Shown here in pieces: positions 33,587 through 42,267 of a stretch of 64,000 nt of DNA. Both the position numbers and the translations under genes were made by a program. The notes below the pieces were generated by a model that saw only the letters and a program-made list of their open reading frames with translations, ran no database searches and was not told where the DNA came from. Position 1 is the first letter of the stretch, and each line of letters begins with the position of its first letter. The DNA is taken from the NCBI GenBank assembly GCA_965234335.1, contig OZ248436.1:1-64000 (forward strand), written 5' to 3'. The DNA is from Leadbetterella lacustris. GTDB taxonomy: Bacteria > Bacteroidota > Bacteroidia > Cytophagales > Spirosomataceae.

Positions 33587-34894
33587 ATGTTTTTCGAAAA
33601 AATACAAAATGTTAATCCTGAAAAAGTCGCCATTATTGCTGATGGTAGGATTTTTACCTATGGAGATATTTTGGCCATTTCTAAAAAAAGAGCGGCTTTT
33701 TTTAAAAAACAAAGAGAGCATTTTCTTCTTTGTCATTCCTCCGAAATAGAAAATATATTTAATTTTTTTGCAATTATTGCGGTCGGAGGTAGAGCTATTT
33801 TTGGTGGCAAAAACCTCTCAGATCAACAAAAAACTAGTATTTCTATCCTTCACAAAACCACAATAGTAGATTTTGTTCCCGATTCTGATACAAACGTTCC
33901 CGAATTTCATGAACCAACTAAAAAAGAATATTTTCTGGGTGTTTTAACCTCGGGTTCCACTGGTCAATCCAAACTGATTTGGAAAGATTACCAGTCTTGG
34001 TTTTCGGCATTTCCTCATCAGTCGTCGGTATTTGGTATTAGCGAAAATGATCGAGTTTTTGTGTTGGATGCCTTAGCTTATTCTGCCAATCTCAATACTT
34101 TCCTACATACTTTATGGCAAGGGGCAACTGTTGTGTTAGGAAAGCTTACAGAAGCGTCAAGTTGGACTAATTTATTTCAAAGTCAGTCCGTTACGTCAAC
34201 TTTTTTGGTTCCTTCGCACATTAGACTTTTATTAAACAATGAATCTTTTAAAAATTTAAGGCTAAAATCTTTGGTGTCGGCCGGCGAAAAGTTAGATTCG
34301 AAACTTGCTCAGGCCATTTTAGATAATTGTCCAAATATTGTGCTGACTGAATACTATGGTGCGGCTGAATTGGGACACGTTTCTTATGCCCAAAATCAGG
34401 ACATTGTAGCGTATTCAACTACTGTAGGTAAAGCTTTTCCTCGAGTTGAAATTGAAATCAAAGAAAACAAGATATTTGTAGAGAGTCCATATATTTCGCC
34501 AGAATATAGAAACATCAGGACTGTGTTTGACTTTGGTTTTTTGGATTCAGAAGGTCGACTCTGTGTTTTGGGCAGAGAAGGCCGAATGTTTAATAGGAGA
34601 GGACTCAATATTTTTGCCGAAGAAATAGAAAATGCAGCACTTTTGCACCCCTTTGTAAAAGAGGCTGTTTTAATTTCTAACATACATAAACCACATTTAC
34701 TTGAACTCATCGTTGTTGTAAAACAGGAGATTTCAAAGTCGGAATTACAAGATTTTTTGCTCCAAAAAATCACTAAAGACAAGCTACCCAATAAAATTGC
34801 TTTTGCTCTTTCTATTCCTCGCAACGATGCTGGGAAAGTAGATTTCAGAGTGATGGCGAAAAAACCAGTGGACGAAGAAAATTTGGTGAGATAG
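33587..34894 (+). CDS. AMP-dependent acyl-CoA synthetase/ligase
   Basis: A 435-residue adenylate-forming (ANL) enzyme, shorter than typical 500-600 residue ligases. The P-loop-like A3 motif is LTSGSTGQSK (about 125-134). A5 is LTEYYGAAELGH. The hinge/A8 area is GREGRMFNRRGLNIFAEEIE, and the A10 lysine is in PRNDAGKVDF. All key residues of adenylation are kept. It probably activates a carboxylic acid, likely as CoA ester, for the adjoining thiolase; the substrate is unknown. One base separates the two genes. Confidence 0.88.
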   Translation: MFFEKIQNVNPEKVAIIADGRIFTYGDILAISKKRAAFFKKQREHFLLCHSSEIENIFNFFAIIAVGGRAIFGGKNLSDQQKTSISILHKTTIVDFVPDSDTNVPEFHEPTKKEYFLGVLTSGSTGQSKLIWKDYQSWFSAFPHQSSVFGISENDRVFVLDALAYSANLNTFLHTLWQGATVVLGKLTEASSWTNLFQSQSVTSTFLVPSHIRLLLNNESFKNLRLKSLVSAGEKLDSKLAQAILDNCPNIVLTEYYGAAELGHVSYAQNQDIVAYSTTVGKAFPRVEIEIKENKIFVESPYISPEYRNIRTVFDFGFLDSEGRLCVLGREGRMFNRRGLNIFAEEIENAALLHPFVKEAVLISNIHKPHLLELIVVVKQEISKSELQDFLLQKITKDKLPNKIAFALSIPRNDAGKVDFRVMAKKPVDEENLVR

Positions 34895-34937
34895 TTTAAA
34901 ACTTTCTCAAAATATTTTTTTACCAAATTTTAATTGA

Positions 34938-36848
34938 ATGAAATTTCATTTGACCATTGTTCTTTTTTCTATTCTTAAATTTTCATTTTCGCAGGATTCC
35001 ACTGCCTTTGAATTGTCTGAGCTGAGTGTTACAGCTAATATTATCAACACTGAAATCAAAAACACCGGACGAAACATTACGGTAATCGATCGTAAGATGA
35101 TTGAAGGCTCTCCGGTAAAAACCTTGGAAGGTGTTTTGCAATATGCTCTTAATGTAGATGTTAGGTCTCGTTCGGCTTTCGGTGTGCAGGCCGATATTAG
35201 TATCAGAGGTGGACATTATGACCAAACCTTGATATTGGTGGATGGCATAAAAGTCAATGATCCCCAAACCGGTCACCACAGTTTAAATATTCCCGTTCCG
35301 TTTTCTATGATTGACAGAATCGAGATATTACAAGGCGGCACTTCTCGTGTATTTGGGCCGAGTGCCTTTTCTGGTGTTATCAATATTATTACAAAGAAAA
35401 TAAATAAAAACTCGCTTGCGGCTAATGTAGGTTTGGGCTCATTTGGTTCGAAAAATGCAGGTCTAAGCACGGGCTTAGTTTTCGGACAAAATACGGCCTC
35501 AATTTCATTAGAACACATGGATAGCGATGGTTATATCTCCAACACCGCATTCAAGAAACAAACTATTTCGGCAACCTTAAGCCGAATTTATGGCAATGGT
35601 TCTTTGGATGTCAATTTTGGAGCCATGGCTAATCAGTTTGGAGCCGCAAATTTTTATCACCCAAAGTTTTATAAACAGTACGAAGAGGTCGACAGTAGAT
35701 TGGTTAATGTGGCTTGGAAGCATAAGTTTACTAGAAAACTCAGTGGTATTTTGATGGTGAACCAAAGAACACACCATGACCTCTACGACTTTGACGATTA
35801 TTTGGGTTCTAAAAAATTCAGTTCTGTGAATTTTCATAAGACTTCGGTTTTGGATGCCGAATGGAAGTTTAAGCTGGATAATAAATTAGGTCAAACCGCT
35901 TTTGGTGCAGAATATCGACAAGAAAAAGTACTTTCTAATCGTTTGGGAGATAATCTTTCTGAGCCTCAAGTGGTTGATGCTGAATTATATCCCAATGTTT
36001 TTTATAATAAATCTAAGACCAGAGATAATTTGAGTTTTTTTGGAGAACACCAAAAGCGTTGGAAAAAATATAGTCTTTCGGCGGGAACATTGGTCAACTA
36101 TAACTCTCAATTTGGTTTAGCTTTTTATCCAGGAATAGATCTGAGTTATTTTTCTAGTAAAAACTCCACCTTTTATGCCTCAGCCAATCGGTCGCTCAGA
36201 TACCCCACTTTTACAGAATTGTACCTAAACACCTCCACCGTAAAAGCAGACCCAAATTTAAATCCTGAAAAAGCGATGAGTTTTGAGTTGGGTCATAAAT
36301 ATCATTCGAGAATTTATGCGAGTGTGGTTTCGGTTTTTTACAGAAAAACCACAGATGCTATAGACAAAGTCAAAAGACCAGACTTGGCTGTGCCAACCAT
36401 GGAAAATATTGATGACATAAACATGTTGGGTATCGAACTGAGCCAGAATGTTTTATTAGAGGACTATGTAAAGCTTATAAAAAAAATAACGTTCAATTAT
36501 GCCTTTCTTGAGGCCGACAGAAATGAACAAGGGTTTCAGTCTTTTTATACGCTTAACTATTTAAAGCACAAGTTTTCAGCAGGTATGTTTTTGCAACCAG
36601 TAAAAAACGCTAGTGTGGCCATTTGGTACACCCATAAAAACCGTGCGGGCAATTATCAGTGGGATACCACTTCTCCTTTGCTTGCTTATCCAAAGGTTAA
36701 TTTGGTGGACATAAGGTTTTCTCAGCAATTAGGCAAAATTGCTCTTTTTGTGGATGTCAACAATGTTTTAGATAAGACCTATTTTGAGCATGGTTTTGTA
36801 CAATTGCCGGGAAGATGGATAACGGCAGGAATAAAAGCTGATTTTTAA
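34938..36848 (+). CDS. TonB-dependent outer-membrane receptor
   Basis: A 636-residue protein with a signal peptide (MKFHLTIVLFSILKFSFSQ), a plug domain at about 25-155 and a 22-strand-type barrel ending in an aromatic residue (ITAGIKADF). Plug markers are ISIRGGHYDQTLILVDGIKV, FGPSAFSGVINIITKK and RIEILQGGTSRVFG. It resembles the BtuB/vitamin B12-receptor class rather than SusC, since it lacks the N-terminal carboxypeptidase-like domain and no SusD follows. The ligand is not predictable. It is on the same strand, 43 bases after the AMP-binding ligase. Confidence 0.93.
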   Translation: MKFHLTIVLFSILKFSFSQDSTAFELSELSVTANIINTEIKNTGRNITVIDRKMIEGSPVKTLEGVLQYALNVDVRSRSAFGVQADISIRGGHYDQTLILVDGIKVNDPQTGHHSLNIPVPFSMIDRIEILQGGTSRVFGPSAFSGVINIITKKINKNSLAANVGLGSFGSKNAGLSTGLVFGQNTASISLEHMDSDGYISNTAFKKQTISATLSRIYGNGSLDVNFGAMANQFGAANFYHPKFYKQYEEVDSRLVNVAWKHKFTRKLSGILMVNQRTHHDLYDFDDYLGSKKFSSVNFHKTSVLDAEWKFKLDNKLGQTAFGAEYRQEKVLSNRLGDNLSEPQVVDAELYPNVFYNKSKTRDNLSFFGEHQKRWKKYSLSAGTLVNYNSQFGLAFYPGIDLSYFSSKNSTFYASANRSLRYPTFTELYLNTSTVKADPNLNPEKAMSFELGHKYHSRIYASVVSVFYRKTTDAIDKVKRPDLAVPTMENIDDINMLGIELSQNVLLEDYVKLIKKITFNYAFLEADRNEQGFQSFYTLNYLKHKFSAGMFLQPVKNASVAIWYTHKNRAGNYQWDTTSPLLAYPKVNLVDIRFSQQLGKIALFVDVNNVLDKTYFEHGFVQLPGRWITAGIKADF

Positions 36849-36870
36849 TATAATTTCAAGATTTTGATGG

Positions 36871-36878
36871 TAATTTTG
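36871..36878 (+). promoter_or_regulatory. -7 box for queD-lpxB
   Basis: TAATTTTG, 23 bases before ATG 36902. Confidence 0.55.
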
Positions 36879-36901
36879 CACCGTGAACAATACTTACAAG
36901 G

Positions 36902-37312
36902 ATGATTCAGGTCACTAGAAGAGAGACTTTCAATGCAGCACATAGACTTTATAATCCAAACTGGAGTAAAGAAAAGAACTTTGAGATATTTGGGCCATGC
37001 TCTCGTGTCCACGGTCACAACTGGGAACTTTTTGTGTCTGTTGAGGGAGAAGTGGAGGAAGATACTGGCTTTGTCATTGATTTAAAGATACTCAGGGACG
37101 TAATGCGTGAGCATATTGTTGAAAAAGTAGATCATACTTATCTTAACGAGGACGTAGATTTTCTAGCTGGGCAACTGCCAAGTACAGAAAACTTTGCGAT
37201 AGCCATTTGGAAGATTTTGCAGCCTATTTTAAAAAACAATCATGGGGTTGACTTATGCAAAATCAAACTAACCGAAACCGACAACCATTTCGTGGAATAT
37301 TATGGTAAATAA
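36902..37312 (+). CDS. queD: 6-carboxy-tetrahydropterin synthase (QueD)
   Basis: A 136-residue enzyme of the 6-pyruvoyltetrahydropterin synthase fold that makes 6-carboxytetrahydropterin in queuosine (7-deazaguanine) biosynthesis. Zinc ligands are His in FNAAHRLY and the HGH of CSRVHGHNWEL; the catalytic Cys is in GPCSRVHGH. DHTYLNED and SCREN-like PSTENFAIAIW complete the family pattern. Length matches the short bacterial form. It is followed by lpxB after 9 bases, suggesting cotranscription. Confidence 0.93.
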   Translation: MIQVTRRETFNAAHRLYNPNWSKEKNFEIFGPCSRVHGHNWELFVSVEGEVEEDTGFVIDLKILRDVMREHIVEKVDHTYLNEDVDFLAGQLPSTENFAIAIWKILQPILKNNHGVDLCKIKLTETDNHFVEYYGK

Positions 37313-37321
37313 TTATTTCTT

Positions 37322-38416
37322 ATGAAATATTTTATTGTTGCTGGCGAAAAATCAGGTGACATGCATGCCGCCAATCTGTGCTTGGAATTGTTAAAATTAC
37401 AGCCTGAAGTCGAAATGATGGGTTGGGGTGGTGAAAAAATGGAAGCTGCTGGGGTGAAAATTCTCAAAAAATACAGTGAACTTGCTTTCATGGGTTTTTG
37501 GGAAGTTATCATAAACCTCCCTGTCATTTTAGGGTTTTTGAAGTTGGCAAAAAAGCAAATTCAAGACTTTCAACCCGATGTAGTTATTTTGGTGGATTAT
37601 GCTGGTTTTAATCTGAAGATAGCCAAATGGGCTAAGAATAAAGGTTATAAAGTGGTTTATTATATCGCTCCCAAAGCTTGGGCTTGGCGTGCTTCTAGGG
37701 CTGAAATTATTAAAAAATATGTCGATTTATTGCTTGTTATTTTTCCATTCGAAAAAGCATTTTTTGAAAAATATGGTATAAATACCCGATTTGTAGGAAA
37801 TCCGCTTTTTGATGAAATTGCAAAGTTCGAAACTAATCCAAATTTTAGGAAAGAAAGTGGATTGACAGGTAAGCCTATCGTTGCTTTACTTCCCGGAAGC
37901 AGAAAGCAAGAAATCGAAAACATGTTGCAATTAATGGCTAATTTGACAAAGGAATATATTGACATACAATGGGTTGTGGCGGGTGTTTCGAGTTTTGATA
38001 TTGGTCTATACACTAAGGCGGATGGTGATTTTAGTGTAGTTTTTGACAGGACGTATGATTTGCTTTCGGTTGCCACGGCGGCCGTTGTTACCTCAGGAAC
38101 AGCTACTTTGGAAACGGCACTTTTTAAAGTCCCGCAAGTGGTAGTTTATAAAACGAGTAATTTTAGTTATCAAATAGCCAAGAGGCTGGTACAAATTAAA
38201 TACATATCGCTAGTCAATTTAGTGGCACAGAAAGAAGTAGTTAAAGAACTCATCCAAGACGAATATTCTCTAGAAAACACTAAAAAAGAACTAGAAAAAC
38301 TACTTTTTGATAATAAATTTAGGGATAATCAGTTAATGCAATACACTGGCATAATCGAAACTTTGGGAAAAAGCAGGGCTTCGGCTAACGCCGCTTTAGA
38401 AATACTTAAATTGTAA
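37322..38416 (+). CDS. lpxB: Lipid-A-disaccharide synthase
   Basis: A 364-residue GT19 enzyme that joins UDP-2,3-diacylglucosamine and 2,3-diacylglucosamine-1-phosphate to form the lipid A disaccharide. Motifs are VAGEKSGDMHAANL, GWGGEKMEAAG, VVYYIAPKAWAWR (about 112-124), FVGNPLFDE and LLPGSRKQEI (about 183-192). The donor-site region is VTSGTATLETALFKVPQVVV. Full length. It supports an LPS-containing outer membrane together with waaA. Confidence 0.96.
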   Translation: MKYFIVAGEKSGDMHAANLCLELLKLQPEVEMMGWGGEKMEAAGVKILKKYSELAFMGFWEVIINLPVILGFLKLAKKQIQDFQPDVVILVDYAGFNLKIAKWAKNKGYKVVYYIAPKAWAWRASRAEIIKKYVDLLLVIFPFEKAFFEKYGINTRFVGNPLFDEIAKFETNPNFRKESGLTGKPIVALLPGSRKQEIENMLQLMANLTKEYIDIQWVVAGVSSFDIGLYTKADGDFSVVFDRTYDLLSVATAAVVTSGTATLETALFKVPQVVVYKTSNFSYQIAKRLVQIKYISLVNLVAQKEVVKELIQDEYSLENTKKELEKLLFDNKFRDNQLMQYTGIIETLGKSRASANAALEILKL

Positions 38417-38423
38417 AATAAGA

Positions 38424-38903
38424 ATGAAGAAATTATTGGTTTTGTTTTTTGGTTTGATTTTGATGGTTGCTTGTAAGAAAGATGAGGTGGCGGTAGAAAA
38501 AAATACTTTGGAGTACTTGTCGGGCTCTACTTCAAAAAAATGGAAAGTGACTGAAGGATTGGTAAAGTTGGGAGAGTCTTCTATTAATTTAGTGGCCAAT
38601 CAGCCTCCTTGTGTCACCGACAATATATTGGTTTTGTACAAAAATAAAACATATGAGCTAAGTGAAGGAGCTTCAAAATGTGATCCCTCCAAAGATCCCG
38701 ATTTGATCATAAAGGCCAATTGGGCTTTGGTTGAAGAACCTAAGACCATTACTATTGATAAGTTTATTTTCTTGGGCTATGTGCTTGAAAATTCAAAATT
38801 CTTGATTTCAAGTATCAATGATAATCAATTTATTGGTCAAACCGAAGTTATGCTTAATGGCAAAACTTATCAGGCTAACATTACTTTTTCGGCAGTAAAT
38901 TAA
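38424..38903 (+). CDS. Exported lipoprotein, lipocalin-like
   Basis: A 159-residue protein with a lipoprotein signal (MKKLLVLFFGLILMVAC, lipobox Cys at 17, followed by KKDE). SSKKWKVTEGLVKLG opens a predicted beta-barrel of the lipocalin-like type common in Bacteroidota. A cysteine pair (PPCVTDN, ASKCDPSKD) could form a disulfide. It starts 8 bases after lpxB. Function is unknown. Confidence 0.75.
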   Translation: MKKLLVLFFGLILMVACKKDEVAVEKNTLEYLSGSTSKKWKVTEGLVKLGESSINLVANQPPCVTDNILVLYKNKTYELSEGASKCDPSKDPDLIIKANWALVEEPKTITIDKFIFLGYVLENSKFLISSINDNQFIGQTEVMLNGKTYQANITFSAVN

Positions 38904-38947
38904 AGTCATTAATTAATATTTGTTCTAAATAACCGAACCCAATTGCT

Positions 38948-38955
38948 TAATTTTG
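38948..38955 (+). promoter_or_regulatory. -7 box for sufB
   Basis: TAATTTTG, 32 bases before ATG 38988. Confidence 0.55.
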
Positions 38956-38987
38956 CGTTAGAAAAACAAACTGAACAATCTTTTTAG

Positions 38988-40433
38988 ATGAGCAAAGACA
39001 TGGATTTGTTGGAGGAACTTACCACCTCCGATTATAAATATGGTTTTTATACGGATATTGAAGCTGACGAGGCCCCTCCTGGATTAAGTGAGGATATTGT
39101 TAGATTCATATCTGCAAAAAAGAAAGAGCCAGAATGGATGCTTGAATGGAGATTACAAGCTTACAGAGAGTGGATCAAGATGACAGAGCCTTCTTGGCCC
39201 AACGTATATTACACCAAGCCTGATTTTCAGGCCATTAAATATTATTCGGCACCAAAGCAAAAGGTTACGATAGACAGCTTAGACGACATTGATCCTGAGC
39301 TTCGCAGAACTTTTGAACGTTTGGGAATATCTTTGAAAGAGCAGGAGCGTTTGAGTGGTGTCGCAGTTGATGCTGTTATCGACTCGGTTTCTGTAGCCAC
39401 CACATTTCGTTCGAAATTATTAGAAATGGGCATAATTTTTTGCTCAATTTCAGAAGCAGTTCATAATTATCCCGACCTTATCAAAAAGTACATTGGTTCG
39501 GTTGTTCCTGTAAAAGATAACTTTTATGCTGCTTTAAATTCAGCTGTTTTCTCGGATGGGTCTTTCTGCTACATTCCAAAAGGCGTTCGTTGCCCTATGG
39601 AGCTTTCTACCTATTTTAGGATTAACGCGGCAGGAACAGGTCAGTTCGAGAGAACACTTATTATAGCCGATGAAGGTTCTTATGTGAGTTATTTGGAAGG
39701 CTGCACAGCCCCGAGTAGAGATGAGAATCAACTGCATGCAGCGGTTGTGGAGATTTTTACGCATGAAAACGCTGAAGTAAAATATTCAACTGTACAAAAC
39801 TGGTATCCTGGCGATAAAGAAGGAAAAGGTGGGGTTTATAATTTTGTAACGAAAAGAGGTATTTGTTTTGGCGACAATTCAAAAATTTCTTGGACACAGG
39901 TAGAAACAGGTTCAGCGGTCACTTGGAAATATCCTTCGGTAATATTAAAAGGAGACAACTCTATTGGTGAGTTTTATTCTGTTGCAGTTACGAATAATTT
40001 CCAACAAGCTGACACCGGCACAAAAATGATTCACTTGGGAAAAAATACTAAAAGTCGAATTGTTTCTAAGGGTATTTCAGCTGGTAGAAGTCAGAATTCA
40101 TACAGAGGTTTGGTGGAGATTTCGAAAAGGGCTACAAATGCTCGGAATTACTCTCAGTGTGATTCCATGCTTTTGGGTGATAGATGTGGAGCTCATACGT
40201 TCCCATATATTGAGTGCAACAATTCAACAGCTACTGTAGAACACGAAGCCACAACTTCTAAAATCGGAGAGGACCAACTGTTTTATTGTAATCAACGCGG
40301 CATAGATTCGGAAACAGCCGTGGCCTTGATTATCAATGGCTATGCCAAAGAAGTTTTAAATCAGCTACCAATGGAGTTTGCAGTGGAAGCCCAGAAACTA
40401 TTGGCCATATCACTTGAGGGTTCGGTAGGGTGA
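38988..40433 (+). CDS. sufB: Fe-S cluster assembly protein SufB
   Basis: A 481-residue SufB, a scaffold subunit of the SufBC2D iron-sulfur cluster assembly complex. The beta-helical core and family motifs are present: FERTLIIADEGSYVSYLEGC, TAPSRDENQLHAAVVE, CDSMLLGDRCGAHTFPYIEC and HEATTSKIGEDQLFY. The gene ends at a strong terminator (40461-40486). No sufC or sufD follows in this window, although these usually lie next to sufB in Bacteroidota. A toxin-antitoxin pair sits directly downstream instead. Confidence 0.96.
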   Translation: MSKDMDLLEELTTSDYKYGFYTDIEADEAPPGLSEDIVRFISAKKKEPEWMLEWRLQAYREWIKMTEPSWPNVYYTKPDFQAIKYYSAPKQKVTIDSLDDIDPELRRTFERLGISLKEQERLSGVAVDAVIDSVSVATTFRSKLLEMGIIFCSISEAVHNYPDLIKKYIGSVVPVKDNFYAALNSAVFSDGSFCYIPKGVRCPMELSTYFRINAAGTGQFERTLIIADEGSYVSYLEGCTAPSRDENQLHAAVVEIFTHENAEVKYSTVQNWYPGDKEGKGGVYNFVTKRGICFGDNSKISWTQVETGSAVTWKYPSVILKGDNSIGEFYSVAVTNNFQQADTGTKMIHLGKNTKSRIVSKGISAGRSQNSYRGLVEISKRATNARNYSQCDSMLLGDRCGAHTFPYIECNNSTATVEHEATTSKIGEDQLFYCNQRGIDSETAVALIINGYAKEVLNQLPMEFAVEAQKLLAISLEGSVG

Positions 40434-40460
40434 TTTTTTTTTCTAAAATATTTTATTTTA

Positions 40461-40486
40461 AAGCCACCTTTTGGTGGCTTTTTTTA
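40461..40486 (+). terminator. Terminator of sufB
   Basis: AAGCCACC-TTTT-GGTGGCTT (40461-40480) followed by T-run; 28 bases after the sufB stop. Confidence 0.85.
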
Positions 40487-40539
40487 TGGCTATTTTTTAA
40501 AAAATAAGACAAAATGTTTTTTTATTTTGACAAAAGTCT

Positions 40540-40547
40540 TAAATTTG
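40540..40547 (+). promoter_or_regulatory. -7 box for the Xre-RES module
   Basis: TAAATTTG on the plus strand. The transcript would begin near 40552, so translation from ATG 40567 is favoured over the TTG at 40552. Confidence 0.5.
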
Positions 40548-40566
40548 TGTATTGAAAATAAAAGAT

Positions 40567-40998
40567 ATGGGACTGTTTGTGGTTGAAGATGTGCAATATT
40601 CTTATGGTTCAGTGCCTAAAGAAAAGTCCGTTTTGGATATAATAAAATCGGTCAGAGAGGGCATGAGGTATGAGAGTTTTGCAATTGTTGCACTGAAAAT
40701 GCCTTTTAGTATCTCAGAGTGGTCTGTTTATTTACATGTTTCAGAAAGAACTATGCTTCGTTACAAAAATGATAATCTGCCATTTGACGCTTTACAGACT
40801 GATAAAATTTATCAGTTATCTATCATTTATGATAAAGGACTTTTGGTTTTCGGCGAAAAGCGTTATTTTGACATTTGGCTTAATACCCAAAATATAGCCT
40901 TAGGAGGCTTGAAGCCCAAAGAATTGTTAGACAATTCGTTCGGAATAGGCCTAGTTGGCGATGAGTTGATAAGGATTGAGCATGGGGTGTTGGCATGA
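40567..40998 (+). CDS. Xre/ParS-type antitoxin (DUF2384)
   Basis: A 143-residue antitoxin: an N-terminal helical part (SVLDIIKSVREGMRYESFA), a helix-turn-helix (FSISEWSVYLHVSERTMLRY), and the C-terminal MbcA/ParS/Xre toxin-binding domain (FDIWLNTQNIALGGLKPKEL). It binds and neutralises the RES toxin encoded by the next gene and usually autoregulates the operon. A TTG at 40552 is an alternative start, disfavoured by the promoter box. The stop overlaps the toxin start (ATGA). Confidence 0.9.
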   Translation: MGLFVVEDVQYSYGSVPKEKSVLDIIKSVREGMRYESFAIVALKMPFSISEWSVYLHVSERTMLRYKNDNLPFDALQTDKIYQLSIIYDKGLLVFGEKRYFDIWLNTQNIALGGLKPKELLDNSFGIGLVGDELIRIEHGVLA

Positions 40999-41453
40999 TA
41001 GTTTACAGATTAAGTAAAGCTCAGTTTGCCAATGATTTATCGGGTAGGGGGGCAGAGTTGGCTGGTGGCAGATGGAATAGCAAGGGTTTGCCAATGTTAT
41101 ACACCAGTTCTTCTAGGGCACTTTGTACTGCCGAAATTGCGGTACATACTCCGTTGGGTATTGTTCCTACTGACTATGTTATTGTTGAAATAGAGATTCC
41201 AGACGATTCTTTGGAAGCAATTGATATTGCCAACCTGCCAAAAAACTGGAGGGAATTTCCGCATAGTCAAAGTACCAAGAAGCTAGGTGATGTTTTTCTT
41301 AAAAAGTGTAATAATTTGACGCTGAAAGTTCCCTCTGCTGTGGTGAGCGGAGATTATAATTTTTTAATTAATCCATTTCATTCAGATTTTGGGAAAGTCA
41401 AAATTTTACAAAAAGAAGTATTTGAGTTTGATAGAAGACTTTTTATCAAATAG
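40995..41453 (+). CDS. RES-domain toxin
   Basis: A 152-residue RES-family toxin. Homologues degrade NAD+ (NADase/phosphorylase) and arrest growth. The family core GGRWNSKGLPMLYTSSSRAL, then CTAEIAVH, gives the conserved Arg, Tyr and Glu; the C-terminal GDYNFLINPFHSDF supplies the other end of the pocket. The toxin starts inside the antitoxin stop by a 4-base overlap, confirming one module. Together they occupy the place downstream of sufB. Confidence 0.92.
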   Translation: MIVYRLSKAQFANDLSGRGAELAGGRWNSKGLPMLYTSSSRALCTAEIAVHTPLGIVPTDYVIVEIEIPDDSLEAIDIANLPKNWREFPHSQSTKKLGDVFLKKCNNLTLKVPSAVVSGDYNFLINPFHSDFGKVKILQKEVFEFDRRLFIK

Positions 41454-41479
41454 GAATGTTTTTGCTCCGAATTTATAGT

Positions 41480-42235
41480 TTAGTGAATATAACTCCCTGC
41501 ATTAAAATCAATTGTACTTCCGGTGGCATGATCCATAAGGCCGGCTGCTATTAAAACTGTGATGGGTGAGATATGCTCTGGAAGGGTTATTTCTTTTAGC
41601 GAGGCATCCTTTAGAATAGCATCTTCGCCATTGGTAGCAATAAACTCTGCAGCCATTGGCGTTTTGGTAAAGCCCGGTGCGAGAATAAAAGATTTGATAT
41701 TGTATTTCCCAAAAGATCTAGCCACTGTGCGAGCTAGCGAAACGACAGCTCCTTTTGAAGCAGCATAAGCCAGATAGTCCTCAGTTTCACCTCTAAAAGC
41801 GGCCCTTGAAGCTATGTATATCATTCGCCCTCCATTATTTTGTTTGAAATGTTGAATTCCTAAATGCGTTAAAAGACCAACTGCATGTACATTGGTATTC
41901 ATACTTTTATGCCATGTTTTCATCCAGTCGGCCGAACTTAAACTAAGGCTGTGTTCTTCAAAAATTCCCGCATTGTGTATAATCATGTCTACTTTTTCAA
42001 AAGTATTGACTACAGATTGAAAAAACGATTCAACTTCGTTTTCAACACTTAAATTTGCTTTGAAAATCTTTGAATTATTTCCTTCTTTCAGGAGTTGTTC
42101 TGCTCCTTTTTGATTCGAATTATAATGTATCGCAACCGTTGCACCAGCCTCTATTAACGCTCTCGCAATTTCGAATCCTATACCGCTCGATGCACCGGTT
42201 ACAATTATTTTTTTATCTGTTAAATCTATTTGCAT
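41480..42235 (-). CDS. SDR-family oxidoreductase
   Basis: A 251-residue short-chain dehydrogenase/reductase. The cofactor motif is TGASSGIGFEIARALIEAG (about 14-32), NAG is in IIHNAGIFEE, catalytic Tyr-x3-Lys is in DYLAYAASKGAVVSL, and Ser is in YIASRAAFRG. The last residues have the typical FNAGSYIH-type terminus. Reaction partners are unknown; the FabG-like pattern suggests 3-oxoacyl or sugar/alcohol substrates. Its start overlaps the divergent mtgA promoter box. Confidence 0.92.
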   Translation of the reverse strand: MQIDLTDKKIIVTGASSGIGFEIARALIEAGATVAIHYNSNQKGAEQLLKEGNNSKIFKANLSVENEVESFFQSVVNTFEKVDMIIHNAGIFEEHSLSLSSADWMKTWHKSMNTNVHAVGLLTHLGIQHFKQNNGGRMIYIASRAAFRGETEDYLAYAASKGAVVSLARTVARSFGKYNIKSFILAPGFTKTPMAAEFIATNGEDAILKDASLKEITLPEHISPITVLIAAGLMDHATGSTIDFNAGSYIH

Positions 42236-42242
42236 ATTTTTG
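42235..42242 (+). promoter_or_regulatory. -7 box for mtgA
   Basis: TATTTTTG, 26 bases before ATG 42268. Confidence 0.5.
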
Positions 42243-42267
42243 TAAAAATTAAAGGATTATTAAACTG

